Under the pieces are notes generated by a model, which did no database searches, had not been told where the DNA came from, and saw nothing but the letters and a program-made list of their open reading frames with translations. Positions 46,354-54,466 of a DNA stretch of 64,000 nt are shown here, in pieces; position 1 is the stretch's first letter, and each line of letters starts with the position of its first letter. Where the stretch lies: positions 62,001 to 126,000 of the IMG/VR virus record IMGVR_UViG_3300032087_004763. One strand, 5' to 3'. Source of the DNA: a virus. A program made the translations under genes and the position numbers.

Positions 46354-46878
46354 ACCAGTTTTGTCACCAACTAAAAATGTTTTTGTTTTAAGTGTCCCTT
46401 CCTTAATAGAGAGAGTAGAACTTCCAGCAGAAGTTTTAAACTGAAAATTACCAGATCCGTCATTAGTAGCAATATGATCTTCTAATGTTTGAAATGTATA
46501 AGAGACTTCATCGAGCGTAGCAGTAAACTTTGTGTTCTTCGGAAGTGTAACAGTTGACGTCAGTGTATCGCTTGATGCTACTGATATCGACACGTTAGCA
46601 GCCGAAGCAGTCTTCGATCTTGGATAGTATCCTAGGTTTTCTGCATGGGTAACAACAGAACTTCTTAACTGCGCAGAAGAAAGAAACGCTTCATTGAGTC
46701 CCATGTTTGCAATGAGACCATTAACATGTGTATTATATGCTAGTACATCTAAAATATTAGAAAGGCCTGACCCTTCAAAATCATAGTCAGAAAATTCTGA
46801 CTGAGATTGAAAATAAGATTTTAGGCTTGATTTAATCTGATCAAAATCTAAATCAGACGACTTGATAGCGGTGCTCAT
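46351..46878 (-). CDS. 6: Baseplate wedge protein gp6, N-terminal part (ends at in-frame stop)
   Basis: 175 residues. The start (DLDFDQIKSSLKSYFQSQSE, NILDVLAYNTHVNGLIANMG, LNEAFLSSAQLRSSVVTHAE) is the typical gp6 N-terminal domain. It ends with FLVGDKTG then TAA, and the frame continues with QVYIIPDKT without shift. It abuts gp25 with no gap. Either gp6 is made by read-through, as two chains, or this genome copy carries a nonsense mutation or a base-call error. Confidence 0.8.
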   Translation of the reverse strand: MSTAIKSSDLDFDQIKSSLKSYFQSQSEFSDYDFEGSGLSNILDVLAYNTHVNGLIANMGLNEAFLSSAQLRSSVVTHAENLGYYPRSKTASAANVSISVASSDTLTSTVTLPKNTKFTATLDEVSYTFQTLEDHIATNDGSGNFQFKTSAGSSTLSIKEGTLKTKTFLVGDKTG

Positions 46879-47319
46879 TTATCTCAACCTCACTAGATCT
46901 ACTTCTAATACTACGTTTTCTAGAGTCGTAATGACGGTAAACTCAACGTTGACAGTCATCGAATTAAAATCTGGATTAAGCGATACGTTAACTGCTTTTA
47001 CTCTTGCCCTTGGCTCATAGTTCTCAATCGCTTGTGCGACTTGTTCTTGTATGTCTAATTCAGAAAACTCTTCTGACAGCTCAAATAAAAACTCATTTAA
47101 TCCACCGCCAAAGTACGGATCAAAAGGTTTCTCTGTTGGGTTTGTCATCAGAATATTCTTGACAGATTGCTTTACGGCTGCAGCATCTGTTTTTTTAAAG
47201 ATATCACCAGATGACTTCTTTGCAAAAGTCAAATCAATATCTTTGTATAGTCTTGTAACCGAAGATGTTAACGGTACCTTTGCTAGATTACCGTCTTCGA
47301 TTGAAAATGCTTTTGCCAT
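46879..47319 (-). CDS. 25: Baseplate wedge protein gp25
   Basis: 146 residues (T4 gp25 has 132). It is the sheath-baseplate connector, of the GPW/gp25 family. Typical segment: KNILMTNPTEKPFDPYFGGG, then LNEFLFELSEEFSELDIQEQ. The EPR/K core signature is IENYEPRARVKAVNV. It starts at 47319 after the late promoter at 47339-47346. Confidence 0.93.
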   Translation of the reverse strand: MAKAFSIEDGNLAKVPLTSSVTRLYKDIDLTFAKKSSGDIFKKTDAAAVKQSVKNILMTNPTEKPFDPYFGGGLNEFLFELSEEFSELDIQEQVAQAIENYEPRARVKAVNVSLNPDFNSMTVNVEFTVITTLENVVLEVDLVRLR

Positions 47320-47338
47320 AGTAGAAACTCTTTTCTTT

Positions 47339-47346
47339 TATTTATA
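47339..47346 (-). promoter_or_regulatory. T4-type late promoter upstream of gp25
   Basis: TATAAATA on the minus strand, 20 nt before the gp25 ATG; would drive gp25-gp6-gp7-position genes. Confidence 0.75.
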
Positions 47347-47352
47347 ACTCTT

Positions 47353-48015
47353 TTAAGCAATTGCGGTTAAAGTCAATACCGGTTTCGATAAATCTAAAGA
47401 CGCTTGTCCATCCGATCTTGCAAGAGGGCGATATGGTGCATGCCATTCTCCATAGTGACTAGTATTATACCGTCTGGTTTTTATTGCAAGTGTTTTACTT
47501 GTGGTCCAAGACGTAAAATATGCCTTATCCAAATCTTCAGTATCTGCATTACAATTAATAACAAATTCCATATCAATCCTATCAGCCTGAATGGCTTCAA
47601 GATGAAATTCATACGATCTGACTGAAACATTGTCAATGACAAAATCCATATAGTTAATTGGATCCCCAGCTATAATTGCATATGCTGCAGTTAATTTATA
47701 AATTACTTTTGTGGCAGCTGGTGGTGGAATGTAAGTAATCGAGCTTCCTGGCATTGTCTCAAACGTATTACTATTATTTCCATCAATCCACTGAGCAGTA
47801 ACCTCAGGCCATGTAAATGTTCCAGACGCTCCAGTCAATTGTGATCCATCACATATGCTTGACAACTGTTCAATAATTGTTCCTTTAGGATAGCTGTTAA
47901 TTACTAGTTGCGAATATGAAATTGTTCCAGTAGTACTAATATTCCCAGCCGTGACCGTTCCAGGAGTAGTAATATTACCACTTATATTTAAATTTTCTAC
48001 TGATAAATTACTCAT
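47353..48015 (-). CDS. Structural protein, probable fibre or baseplate spike accessory
   Basis: 220 residues. N-terminal repeats (LSVENLNISGNITTPGTVTA, GNISTTGTISYSQLV) are short fibre-like strands; the remainder is a single beta-sandwich-like domain (YKLTAAYAIIAGDPINYMDF ... HYGEWHAPYRPLA). It sits between gp5 and gp25 genes, not in a T4 position, so it may be an added baseplate decoration protein. Confidence 0.6.
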   Translation of the reverse strand: MSNLSVENLNISGNITTPGTVTAGNISTTGTISYSQLVINSYPKGTIIEQLSSICDGSQLTGASGTFTWPEVTAQWIDGNNSNTFETMPGSSITYIPPPAATKVIYKLTAAYAIIAGDPINYMDFVIDNVSVRSYEFHLEAIQADRIDMEFVINCNADTEDLDKAYFTSWTTSKTLAIKTRRYNTSHYGEWHAPYRPLARSDGQASLDLSKPVLTLTAIA

Positions 48016-48023
48016 TTTATCTC

Positions 48024-48824
48024 CTATGATTTTTGATATATTTCAGATAATTTAATAATACTTACGCCCTGTTCATCACCTTGTGCTGGAGGACCTGATC
48101 CAACATCATTTAAGACAAAACTCATGGATGAGGTGGGTGCATTACTTGATCCAAATGCAATACCGTATCTTAGCTCGTTAGTAGTTGCTGGTTTGTCAAA
48201 GTATATAAAACTATGCTGCTGCGAAGTGTTACCAATATGCGCATATACTCCCCAATAGTTTGGATGATGTTTATTATTATAACCTTCATATCCTGCTGTA
48301 GTAATTAGCTCGCCGTCTTTTACTATTCTAAATCCACTATCAGCGCTTGTAGAGATACCATTAATTGATACCTCCATCATAATTAAACTAGTTGTGTACT
48401 TAGGTTTAATTTTAGTTTCTAATGGAGTTATTATTGCACCAGGAAATGGATGATTTGAAGCTACGTAGTATTGTGAGGCAGCATCTTCTCGAGTAAAAAC
48501 AGTTTGTATTATCTCACCATGTCTATTATCTTCTGAAAAATTTTGAAAGATATTTGGATCCATTATAAACAGATCAGCAGAATCATCAAGTGTTACCGTA
48601 ATACCAGATGGAATCGTCAATGTGTCTGCAGTAAAAAGCGCACTCTGACCAGCAGACAAACTAAGATTTTTAGTAACCTGATTTGACCCTAAACGAACGG
48701 GTGGATCAGTAAATTCTACAATTTTATTTGCATCGGTCGATGCCGTTCGTGGTAAAAAATAAATCACCTCGCCACTCGAATCAACGAAAGCAAGCTTATT
48801 ATCTTTTACAATCATATCAGTCAT
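48024..48824 (-). CDS. Structural protein, beta-sandwich domain
   Basis: 266 residues from the ATG at 48824, with AAGGGA upstream. The first about 95 residues form short strands (KNLSLSAGQSALFTADTLTI); then a domain with GEIIQTVFTREDAASQYYVA and YWGVYAHIGNTSQQHSFIY resembles the heads of trimeric virion proteins. Similar proteins lie beside its neighbour 47353-48015, so they may be partners. Confidence 0.6.
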   Translation of the reverse strand: MTDMIVKDNKLAFVDSSGEVIYFLPRTASTDANKIVEFTDPPVRLGSNQVTKNLSLSAGQSALFTADTLTIPSGITVTLDDSADLFIMDPNIFQNFSEDNRHGEIIQTVFTREDAASQYYVASNHPFPGAIITPLETKIKPKYTTSLIMMEVSINGISTSADSGFRIVKDGELITTAGYEGYNNKHHPNYWGVYAHIGNTSQQHSFIYFDKPATTNELRYGIAFGSSNAPTSSMSFVLNDVGSGPPAQGDEQGVSIIKLSEIYQKS

Positions 48825-48827
48825 AAT

Positions 48828-49544
48828 TTATCCCTTGGGTTTCGATGTTGTTCCAGCAGCAAGACCCGCGTTATCGACGTGAGTATGCTGAGTTTGTGTA
48901 ATTCCGTTCACGGTAATCTCACCTGAACCAAATGTCTGATTTGTTGAGGATGCCTGTACATTTACCGCTGATCCGCCATCAATGTACACACCATTCCCTT
49001 TAATCACAATCTGACCATCTGGATGAAATTCAATAAACGATCCTGACTTATGCCTAATGTGAATGCGTTCTGCATCTGGTGTATCATCAATCTCAATCAC
49101 GTGACCAGATGTTGTTTGCGTTACTTTGTTGTTCGGGTACACGGCTGCGTACGGATCACCCGGGGCACCCGACACGCTCACGGATTTTGTTAGTGTATTC
49201 TCACCACGAGTAAGTTTATTTGTTGATGGGGCATCTCTTCCATCACCTTCATACTTTGGCAATGATCCAAAGATAAGTGGTAATTGAGAATCACCACCAT
49301 CAAGAAAAATACCAAACACAAGTGCATTAACTTGAATGCCTAACGGATTTCCTAACCCATTTGTTCCACCTTCAGTAATCGGTGTGACGACCTGGGCCCA
49401 TGGTAAGTCATCATCTTTAATTAGATCCGTATCATCGTGAATTCCGTATATTCTAACCTTGATTCGAGCAAGTTGCTTTGGATCGTTAATATCAACAACC
49501 TCTCCCATAAACCATCGTGTCTGATCGCCATAAAAATCTATCAT
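48828..49544 (-). CDS. 5: Baseplate central spike protein gp5-like, no lysozyme domain
   Basis: 238 residues; T4 gp5 has 575. The N-terminal OB-fold (MGEVVDINDPKQLARIKVRI, LPWAQVVTPITEGG) and the start of the C-terminal spike helix (SGHVIEIDDTPDAERIHIRH, HPDGQIVIKGNGVYIDG) are present, but the lysozyme domain of T4 gp5 is missing. The end QTQHTHVDN may bind a metal ion at the tip. The spike punctures the outer membrane; in the absence of lysozyme another enzyme must open the wall. It overlaps gp27 by four bases. Confidence 0.85.
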   Translation of the reverse strand: MIDFYGDQTRWFMGEVVDINDPKQLARIKVRIYGIHDDTDLIKDDDLPWAQVVTPITEGGTNGLGNPLGIQVNALVFGIFLDGGDSQLPLIFGSLPKYEGDGRDAPSTNKLTRGENTLTKSVSVSGAPGDPYAAVYPNNKVTQTTSGHVIEIDDTPDAERIHIRHKSGSFIEFHPDGQIVIKGNGVYIDGGSAVNVQASSTNQTFGSGEITVNGITQTQHTHVDNAGLAAGTTSKPKG

Positions 49545-50848
49545 AAACGTTGATTTCCTAGTTTAAGACATGATAGTCTTACATTACATCCTTCGCTCTT
49601 AAACACATATTGGGTAGCAAAGATTAGGTAGTCGCCTGATTTTTTAGGATCGATCTGCGATTCTTCTTTCCTTTCTGGTGATGATACAGGAAACTCGAGT
49701 CTAATATTGTTACCAGTCGCTGAGGCAACATCACCATCAATAAAATCAATACCATGAACATCCACCTGTATAGGAGCCTTCTTGAGTAGACCAAACACTG
49801 CATCTGATATCACATTTAACTTGTACTCAGCCTTACTATTACTTTCTAGATACGAGTTTCGATTGTCAAAAGCAGAGGATCCACCGACACGCGTAATCAT
49901 TCTTGAAGAATATTTATTGAACGATTGCTCATTGTGTTTATAGTCCGACGAGTACATTGGATTTGGCTGAGTGTCTTTAAATAAATCTGAGTTGATTGCT
50001 GGTTTAATGAAGTCTTTTTCTATGTCAAAGTGAAACTTATTCTTTTGATTTTTTAGCGTATCAATGTATTGGTAATCTGCTCCAATGAATCCTCTTCTGA
50101 TAAGCATCAATAGCTCATCAGTATTTTTTTGATCATAACCACGGATTGTTCTTCTTTGTACATCATGAGACTTTCCTCTCGAAGCACCAGAGAAATAACG
50201 ATATGGAACATCAGCATTCATTACTGGTTGCTCTAAGAGTGAACCGAGATCTGCAAAGATAAGCTTGTTACCTACAAGCGTCGAGTACAGGTAAAATGGA
50301 TATCCGTTATTAGTAGTTGCCCTTTGAGTAATCCATGACATTGCGCCTAATGGAGAAAGATTAGGAACAATCACTTTCATCGATTGCTTATCTGTTTCTG
50401 TACTGTATACTTCTTTACCTAGATAGTTTTTAGCAAGTTTTTTTACAATCTGAGTACACGTATTTGAGTACGGTCTGTTCACGTTATATAAGCTTGAGAT
50501 ATATCCAATGTCTTCAATTAGATGAAGAACGACAAATCGATTATTGTCATTTACGTTTTGATCGATTTTGATACTGTCAATATAGAAAGTTTTTGTAATA
50601 GTGACTGCATTCTTTCTTATGCTTTTTATATTGACAGTAATTTTCTCAGCTCCAAGTACATCTGCACCTGAGATAAATTTTCTAGAATCCTCAAGGGCTA
50701 ACACCGCAGTAAGGTATGGTTTACCCATATGCTCGTATATGTCAAGGTCGGTTACAGAAGGTGCTAAATCAACTGTACCGGTAATTCTATCTGACTCAAA
50801 GAGAATGCTTTCAAAAGCAAAATCTTTTGCTGCTTCTGTTGCTATCAA
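49541..50848 (-). CDS. 27: Baseplate hub protein gp27
   Basis: 435 residues (T4 gp27 has 391). It forms the trimer cup that joins the spike gp5 to the tail tube. Segments include VTDLDIYEHMGKPYLTAVLA, FYIDSIKIDQNVNDNNRFVV, and MSWITQRATTNNGYPFYLYS. It overlaps gp5 and gp53 by four bases. Confidence 0.85.
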   Translation of the reverse strand: MIATEAAKDFAFESILFESDRITGTVDLAPSVTDLDIYEHMGKPYLTAVLALEDSRKFISGADVLGAEKITVNIKSIRKNAVTITKTFYIDSIKIDQNVNDNNRFVVLHLIEDIGYISSLYNVNRPYSNTCTQIVKKLAKNYLGKEVYSTETDKQSMKVIVPNLSPLGAMSWITQRATTNNGYPFYLYSTLVGNKLIFADLGSLLEQPVMNADVPYRYFSGASRGKSHDVQRRTIRGYDQKNTDELLMLIRRGFIGADYQYIDTLKNQKNKFHFDIEKDFIKPAINSDLFKDTQPNPMYSSDYKHNEQSFNKYSSRMITRVGGSSAFDNRNSYLESNSKAEYKLNVISDAVFGLLKKAPIQVDVHGIDFIDGDVASATGNNIRLEFPVSSPERKEESQIDPKKSGDYLIFATQYVFKSEGCNVRLSCLKLGNQRL

Positions 50849-51573
50849 CTTGCTATTGCCCCACGGAATGCATTAATGACTTGATTGATAGAGTCTGGTT
50901 TAATGATTCGAATATCCTTCAATTCATCATTCAGGGATATGTATCTGTCTTGATTAGTGATCTCATTAACAAGTACACCAGGTCCGACTGTAGGATCAAT
51001 ATCAACATATTCCTTATTAGAGTTTTCATAATGATGTGCAGCAAGATACTCTAATGAAGATGATGTAAGAGTGATTTGTTCTAGTACTCCATCGCTGTTT
51101 GTAGATGAAATAAGTTCACCTGCAGAGAAATTACCTACGATACTCGATAGTATTACCTGGCCTAAATCCACATTTTTATGTAAGATGGTTCCTGTTGCAC
51201 CGGATACGACACCTTCTACAGTCTGACCTACTTTAAACTTTCCAGCGAGAGGCGTTCTCGTTACAAGCGTCGTATTTGGATAATCAGCTATCGCCTTTGC
51301 TGTAATTTCTCTGTTTGTCAGTGGCCATCCTCTCTCACGGATATGATTGTTTAATGCAAAAAAAGTCCAGTGATAATCAGTTGTACCATAGAGTTTAAAT
51401 GAAGTTTGATCAGGTCTTTCAAATTCTGATATCGTATAGTCAAAGTAAAACGCCACATTCTCTTTAACCTCATCTAGAACGCTAGCATATCGAGATATAT
51501 TTACGAATACATCAGATAAAGTTTCGTTACCAAATTTATAATTAACCTTTGGAAAATATTGAAAGTACGGCAT
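50845..51573 (-). CDS. 53: Baseplate wedge protein gp53
   Basis: 242 residues (T4 gp53 has 196). The N-terminus MPYFQYFPKVNYKFGNETLS and VFVNISRYASVLDEVKENVA, then DYHWTFFALNNHIRERGWPL, and the C-terminal SLNDELKDIRIIKPDSINQV match the gp53 family. The extra 45 residues are an inserted beta module (GQTVEGVVSGATGTILHKNV). gp53 holds wedges together during assembly. Confidence 0.88.
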   Translation of the reverse strand: MPYFQYFPKVNYKFGNETLSDVFVNISRYASVLDEVKENVAFYFDYTISEFERPDQTSFKLYGTTDYHWTFFALNNHIRERGWPLTNREITAKAIADYPNTTLVTRTPLAGKFKVGQTVEGVVSGATGTILHKNVDLGQVILSSIVGNFSAGELISSTNSDGVLEQITLTSSSLEYLAAHHYENSNKEYVDIDPTVGPGVLVNEITNQDRYISLNDELKDIRIIKPDSINQVINAFRGAIAS

Positions 51574-52673
51574 CAGAATGATCCCTCTGTATTAGTGGAT
51601 GCATTTAGTACAGTAAACTTAGATCCTTTCGTAGGTGGATTCGAGATCAGTTCAACTTTAATTCCAGGACCACCCTTTCTTTCACCGCCAGATGATGCAT
51701 CAAATGGACTATCAATATCTTTCTTGCTAAGAGTCCGATGCTCTACAAAGTTTAGTGCAATATCGACTTCTGTTGGTGTTCCATCTGGATGGAATGTTGC
51801 AGATGTCGGGTTAAATGTTGTAGAAACCGTTTCAAGATAGCAGTCTTTCATATGTGTACCATTTTGAATGTACTGACCATTTACCTTTGTAAAGGCTTTA
51901 ATTCTAAATAATTCTGGATATTCATATCCAAGTGAAATGCCACCAACTTCAATATCCTCTGGATATGCGTGGTATCTAAAGAAGTTTACAATGTCAGTAA
52001 TCGCCTTTGACTCTTGTGCACTAACAGGTATTAATTTAAAATTAAACGTAAATCTTCTCAGATTGACTTGTTTAAACATTGCACGAATATTTGGATTGAG
52101 TGCTGCTTGAGCTGCAAGAGAAGTTACATTTCCAGCTGTCTCACCAGGAATTAAGTTACCAATTCGAACTGCACCCAAACGTGAAACGTCTCGACCTGTA
52201 ATCGCTCCGATAAAATCAGATATACCCTCAGTGCCGGCCTCGATTGCTTTGGCTGTAGCTCCCGCTAATCCAGTGCCTTGTTCAAGCGCAGCGAGTCCTG
52301 TTGCTCCAGCAGCACCAAGACCTGGAGTCTCATATTGTATTACATCAGTAATCTGTATTGCCTGAGGTAGATATAAATCACATTTAGATCCAAGTTGAAG
52401 TGTTGCTGGATCTCCACCAGAAGCAGACTCAAGTACAGTCGCGACTTGTTCAGACTCTGCTTCTCCAGTTACAGCTGATTCGCCAAGAGCTTTTGCAGCC
52501 TCAGTTGTTTGAGTATTTAATTTAAGATCAAGCTTTGGTGGAATTATTTTTATGACTTGAAACTGCAATTTTGATGCATATCTGTCTCTGTCTTCGATTG
52601 GAAATGCGAATCGACCTTTTGTGAAAGGACCACCAGCTACCTCTGAACCCAGCTCATTGTATCTAAATGCCAT
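51573..52673 (-). CDS. 48: Tail tube cap / baseplate protein gp48
   Basis: 366 residues (T4 gp48 has 364). It sits on the hub and starts tube polymerisation with gp54. Typical motifs are IEDRDRYASKLQFQVIKI, then YLPQAIQITDVIQYETPGLG, and the C-terminal TSATFHPDGTPTEVDIALNF. A tube-like fold is shared by gp19, gp48 and gp54. Late promoter at 52706-52713. Confidence 0.85.
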   Translation of the reverse strand: MAFRYNELGSEVAGGPFTKGRFAFPIEDRDRYASKLQFQVIKIIPPKLDLKLNTQTTEAAKALGESAVTGEAESEQVATVLESASGGDPATLQLGSKCDLYLPQAIQITDVIQYETPGLGAAGATGLAALEQGTGLAGATAKAIEAGTEGISDFIGAITGRDVSRLGAVRIGNLIPGETAGNVTSLAAQAALNPNIRAMFKQVNLRRFTFNFKLIPVSAQESKAITDIVNFFRYHAYPEDIEVGGISLGYEYPELFRIKAFTKVNGQYIQNGTHMKDCYLETVSTTFNPTSATFHPDGTPTEVDIALNFVEHRTLSKKDIDSPFDASSGGERKGGPGIKVELISNPPTKGSKFTVLNASTNTEGSF

Positions 52674-52682
52674 GTGTAAACC

Positions 52683-52690
52683 TATAGATA
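52683..52690 (+). promoter_or_regulatory. Possible variant late promoter for gp4
   Basis: TATAGATA on the plus strand, one base off TATAAATA, about 30 nt before the gp4 ATG at 52721. It is in the short divergent gap with gp48. No other promoter is seen for the rightward block up to the variant at 53223. Confidence 0.35.
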
Positions 52691-52705
52691 GAAATAGTTT
52701 AATTT

Positions 52706-52713
52706 TATTTATA
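52706..52713 (-). promoter_or_regulatory. T4-type late promoter upstream of gp48
   Basis: TATAAATA on the minus strand, about 33 nt before the gp48 ATG; starts the gp48-gp53-gp27-gp5 leftward run. Confidence 0.72.
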
Positions 52714-52720
52714 TGGTTTT

Positions 52721-53221
52721 ATGGCATATTCTGGCAGATATCAAGTCATCAATCTGAACAAGTATAAAGGTAATCCCGATATGGTTGTCTATCGATCGCT
52801 ATGGGAGAAGTACTGTTTTATCTGGTGTGATACCAACCCGAAGGTCAAAGCCTGGTCATCAGAAGAGGTAATCATACCGTACTACTATGATGTCGATAAA
52901 AAGTATCACCGCTATTTTCCCGATCTCAAGATTGTCACTGAAGAGAAGACACTCCTCATTGAAATCAAACCAGACAAAGAAACAAAACCGCCAGAAGGAC
53001 AAAGAAAAACAAAGCGGTATATCACTGAAGGTCTGACCTACGTCAAGAACATGAATAAATGGAAGGCAGCCGAAGAATATTGTAAGGATCGGAACTGGGA
53101 GTTTCAGATCTGGACTGAAGACACCCTGATCGAGATGGGACTACTATCAAAGAAGATGCCTGGAAAGATCAAGAAGCCACTCAAGCGTTTACCTCCCTAT
53201 CGCAAAAAACCTAAAAAATAG
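52721..53221 (+). CDS. 4: Head completion protein gp4 (nuclease-like)
   Basis: 166 residues (T4 gp4, also called gp50, has 150). The pattern YSGRYQVINLNKYKGNPDM, VVYRSLWEKYCFIWCDTNPK, KAWSSEEVIIPYYY, and YHRYFPDLKI, then LLIEIKPDKETKPP is the gp4 signature, which resembles TnsA-type endonucleases. It is added late to filled heads before tail joining. It faces away from gp48 and no clear ribosome site is seen. Confidence 0.93.
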   Translation: MAYSGRYQVINLNKYKGNPDMVVYRSLWEKYCFIWCDTNPKVKAWSSEEVIIPYYYDVDKKYHRYFPDLKIVTEEKTLLIEIKPDKETKPPEGQRKTKRYITEGLTYVKNMNKWKAAEEYCKDRNWEFQIWTEDTLIEMGLLSKKMPGKIKKPLKRLPPYRKKPKK

Positions 53222-53222
53222 T

Positions 53223-53230
53223 TATAAATA
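53223..53230 (+). promoter_or_regulatory. TATAAATA just before the gene at 53236
   Basis: A perfect late -10 motif begins two bases after the gp4 stop and ends only five bases before the ATG at 53236. If used, the mRNA would start at or next to the ATG. Confidence 0.45.
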
Positions 53231-53235
53231 ACATC

Positions 53236-53793
53236 ATGGCAAATCTATTTCAGAAATTAGAGATCGAAGCTTTTAGAGCTGGTATTACTCCAAGGACAAA
53301 AGAATCTATGGCTTGGTTCCGTCAAAAGGCAACCGAGTTAGGTCGTATTGGACCAAATACAGTGATGAATGATGATGCAATAACGATGAAAACAAATGTC
53401 GATACAACATCGTTGAAGGGCTTAGACCAGCCACTTGGTAATATGTACATGTATTACTATGATCCAAAGCATAAAGAAACGCTTCCATACTATGATAGGT
53501 TCCCATTAATCATCATGTATGGTAAAGCAAAGGGTGGGTTTTATGGCCTCAATCTTCATTATATGGCACCGCCTCTTCGAGCAAAGGCTCTTGATGCAAT
53601 TCTTGGAGACGGATCATTACCAGGTAAATATGTCAAACCGATGATTAAACATTATTTGTTCGAACACGTAAAAAGTAGATTTGCTTTAGTAGATAAACCA
53701 GAGTGGGAGATTGCTACCTTTTTACCATTAGCACAATGGGAGAAAGCAAGGGCGAGTACAGTTTATGCTGAATCAAGACGGAAAATGAGATAA
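53236..53793 (+). CDS. Unknown conserved protein of the gp4-gp54 interval
   Basis: 185 residues, basic, mixed alpha/beta: LFQKLEIEAFRAGITPRTKE, then MNDDAITMKTNVDTTSLKGL, PYYDRFPLIIMYGKAKGGFY, and YGLNLHYMAPPLRAKAL. It lies just before gp54 and joins that run with a one-base overlap. Proteins of this type occur beside gp54 in marine T4-like phages. A DNA- or baseplate-binding role is possible. No ribosome site is seen at the start. Confidence 0.6.
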   Translation: MANLFQKLEIEAFRAGITPRTKESMAWFRQKATELGRIGPNTVMNDDAITMKTNVDTTSLKGLDQPLGNMYMYYYDPKHKETLPYYDRFPLIIMYGKAKGGFYGLNLHYMAPPLRAKALDAILGDGSLPGKYVKPMIKHYLFEHVKSRFALVDKPEWEIATFLPLAQWEKARASTVYAESRRKMR

Positions 53794-54455
53794 TGGCAAG
53801 TATTAACGAACTAAAGGCAATGGCCTCTACAAAGCTTGGTTTCGCGAGGTCAAATAACTTTCTAGTTGAGCTTCCGCAACTAGGATCCAATCCATTTGGA
53901 AGACTTGCCGGGTTCATACCATCTGTTCCAGGTCTGACGCCTGATGCAGTTGCATCGACAAGAGAACTTAATGTTCTCTGTAAAAATGCACAAATACCAG
54001 GAAAACAAATTCTTTCGCAAGATCGTAGAATCGGTATGATCTTTGAGAAGGTTGCATACGGATACGCGGTTGGCGATGTAAGTCTTTCATTCTATATGTT
54101 AAATGATTATAGTGTTATGAACTATTTTGATACGTGGAAGAAATCAGTGGTTGATGAACAAAACCTTACAGTCGGTTACAAGAAAGATTATGCTAAGCCG
54201 GTAAAAATTCATCAATTAAGAAAACCGCTAAAAACTATAGGTAGAAATCTAGGACCAATCTCTGTTGACATTGGCCTCGGTTCTGGAAGTGTATATAGTG
54301 TTGAGTTAGTAGATGCATTTCCGACTACTATTGGTCAGATAGATTTTTCGAATGAGCTAGACGGATTAGTTGAATTGACCGTACAGCTCTCATACACAAA
54401 TCACGTGAGAATTAAACCCTCTCAAAACTTTATTAATGTTGACTTTGGTTTCTAA
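53793..54455 (+). CDS. 54: Baseplate tube initiator gp54
   Basis: 220 residues (T4 gp54 has 320). Together with gp48 it forms the base on which the tail tube starts. The N-terminus INELKAMASTKLGFARSNNF is followed by NAQIPGKQILSQDRRIGMIF and VGDVSLSFYMLNDYSVMNYF, typical of tube-fold proteins. It begins one base before the end of the gene at 53236 and precedes gp26. Confidence 0.82.
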   Translation: MASINELKAMASTKLGFARSNNFLVELPQLGSNPFGRLAGFIPSVPGLTPDAVASTRELNVLCKNAQIPGKQILSQDRRIGMIFEKVAYGYAVGDVSLSFYMLNDYSVMNYFDTWKKSVVDEQNLTVGYKKDYAKPVKIHQLRKPLKTIGRNLGPISVDIGLGSGSVYSVELVDAFPTTIGQIDFSNELDGLVELTVQLSYTNHVRIKPSQNFINVDFGF

Positions 54456-54466
54456 GGAGATATATT

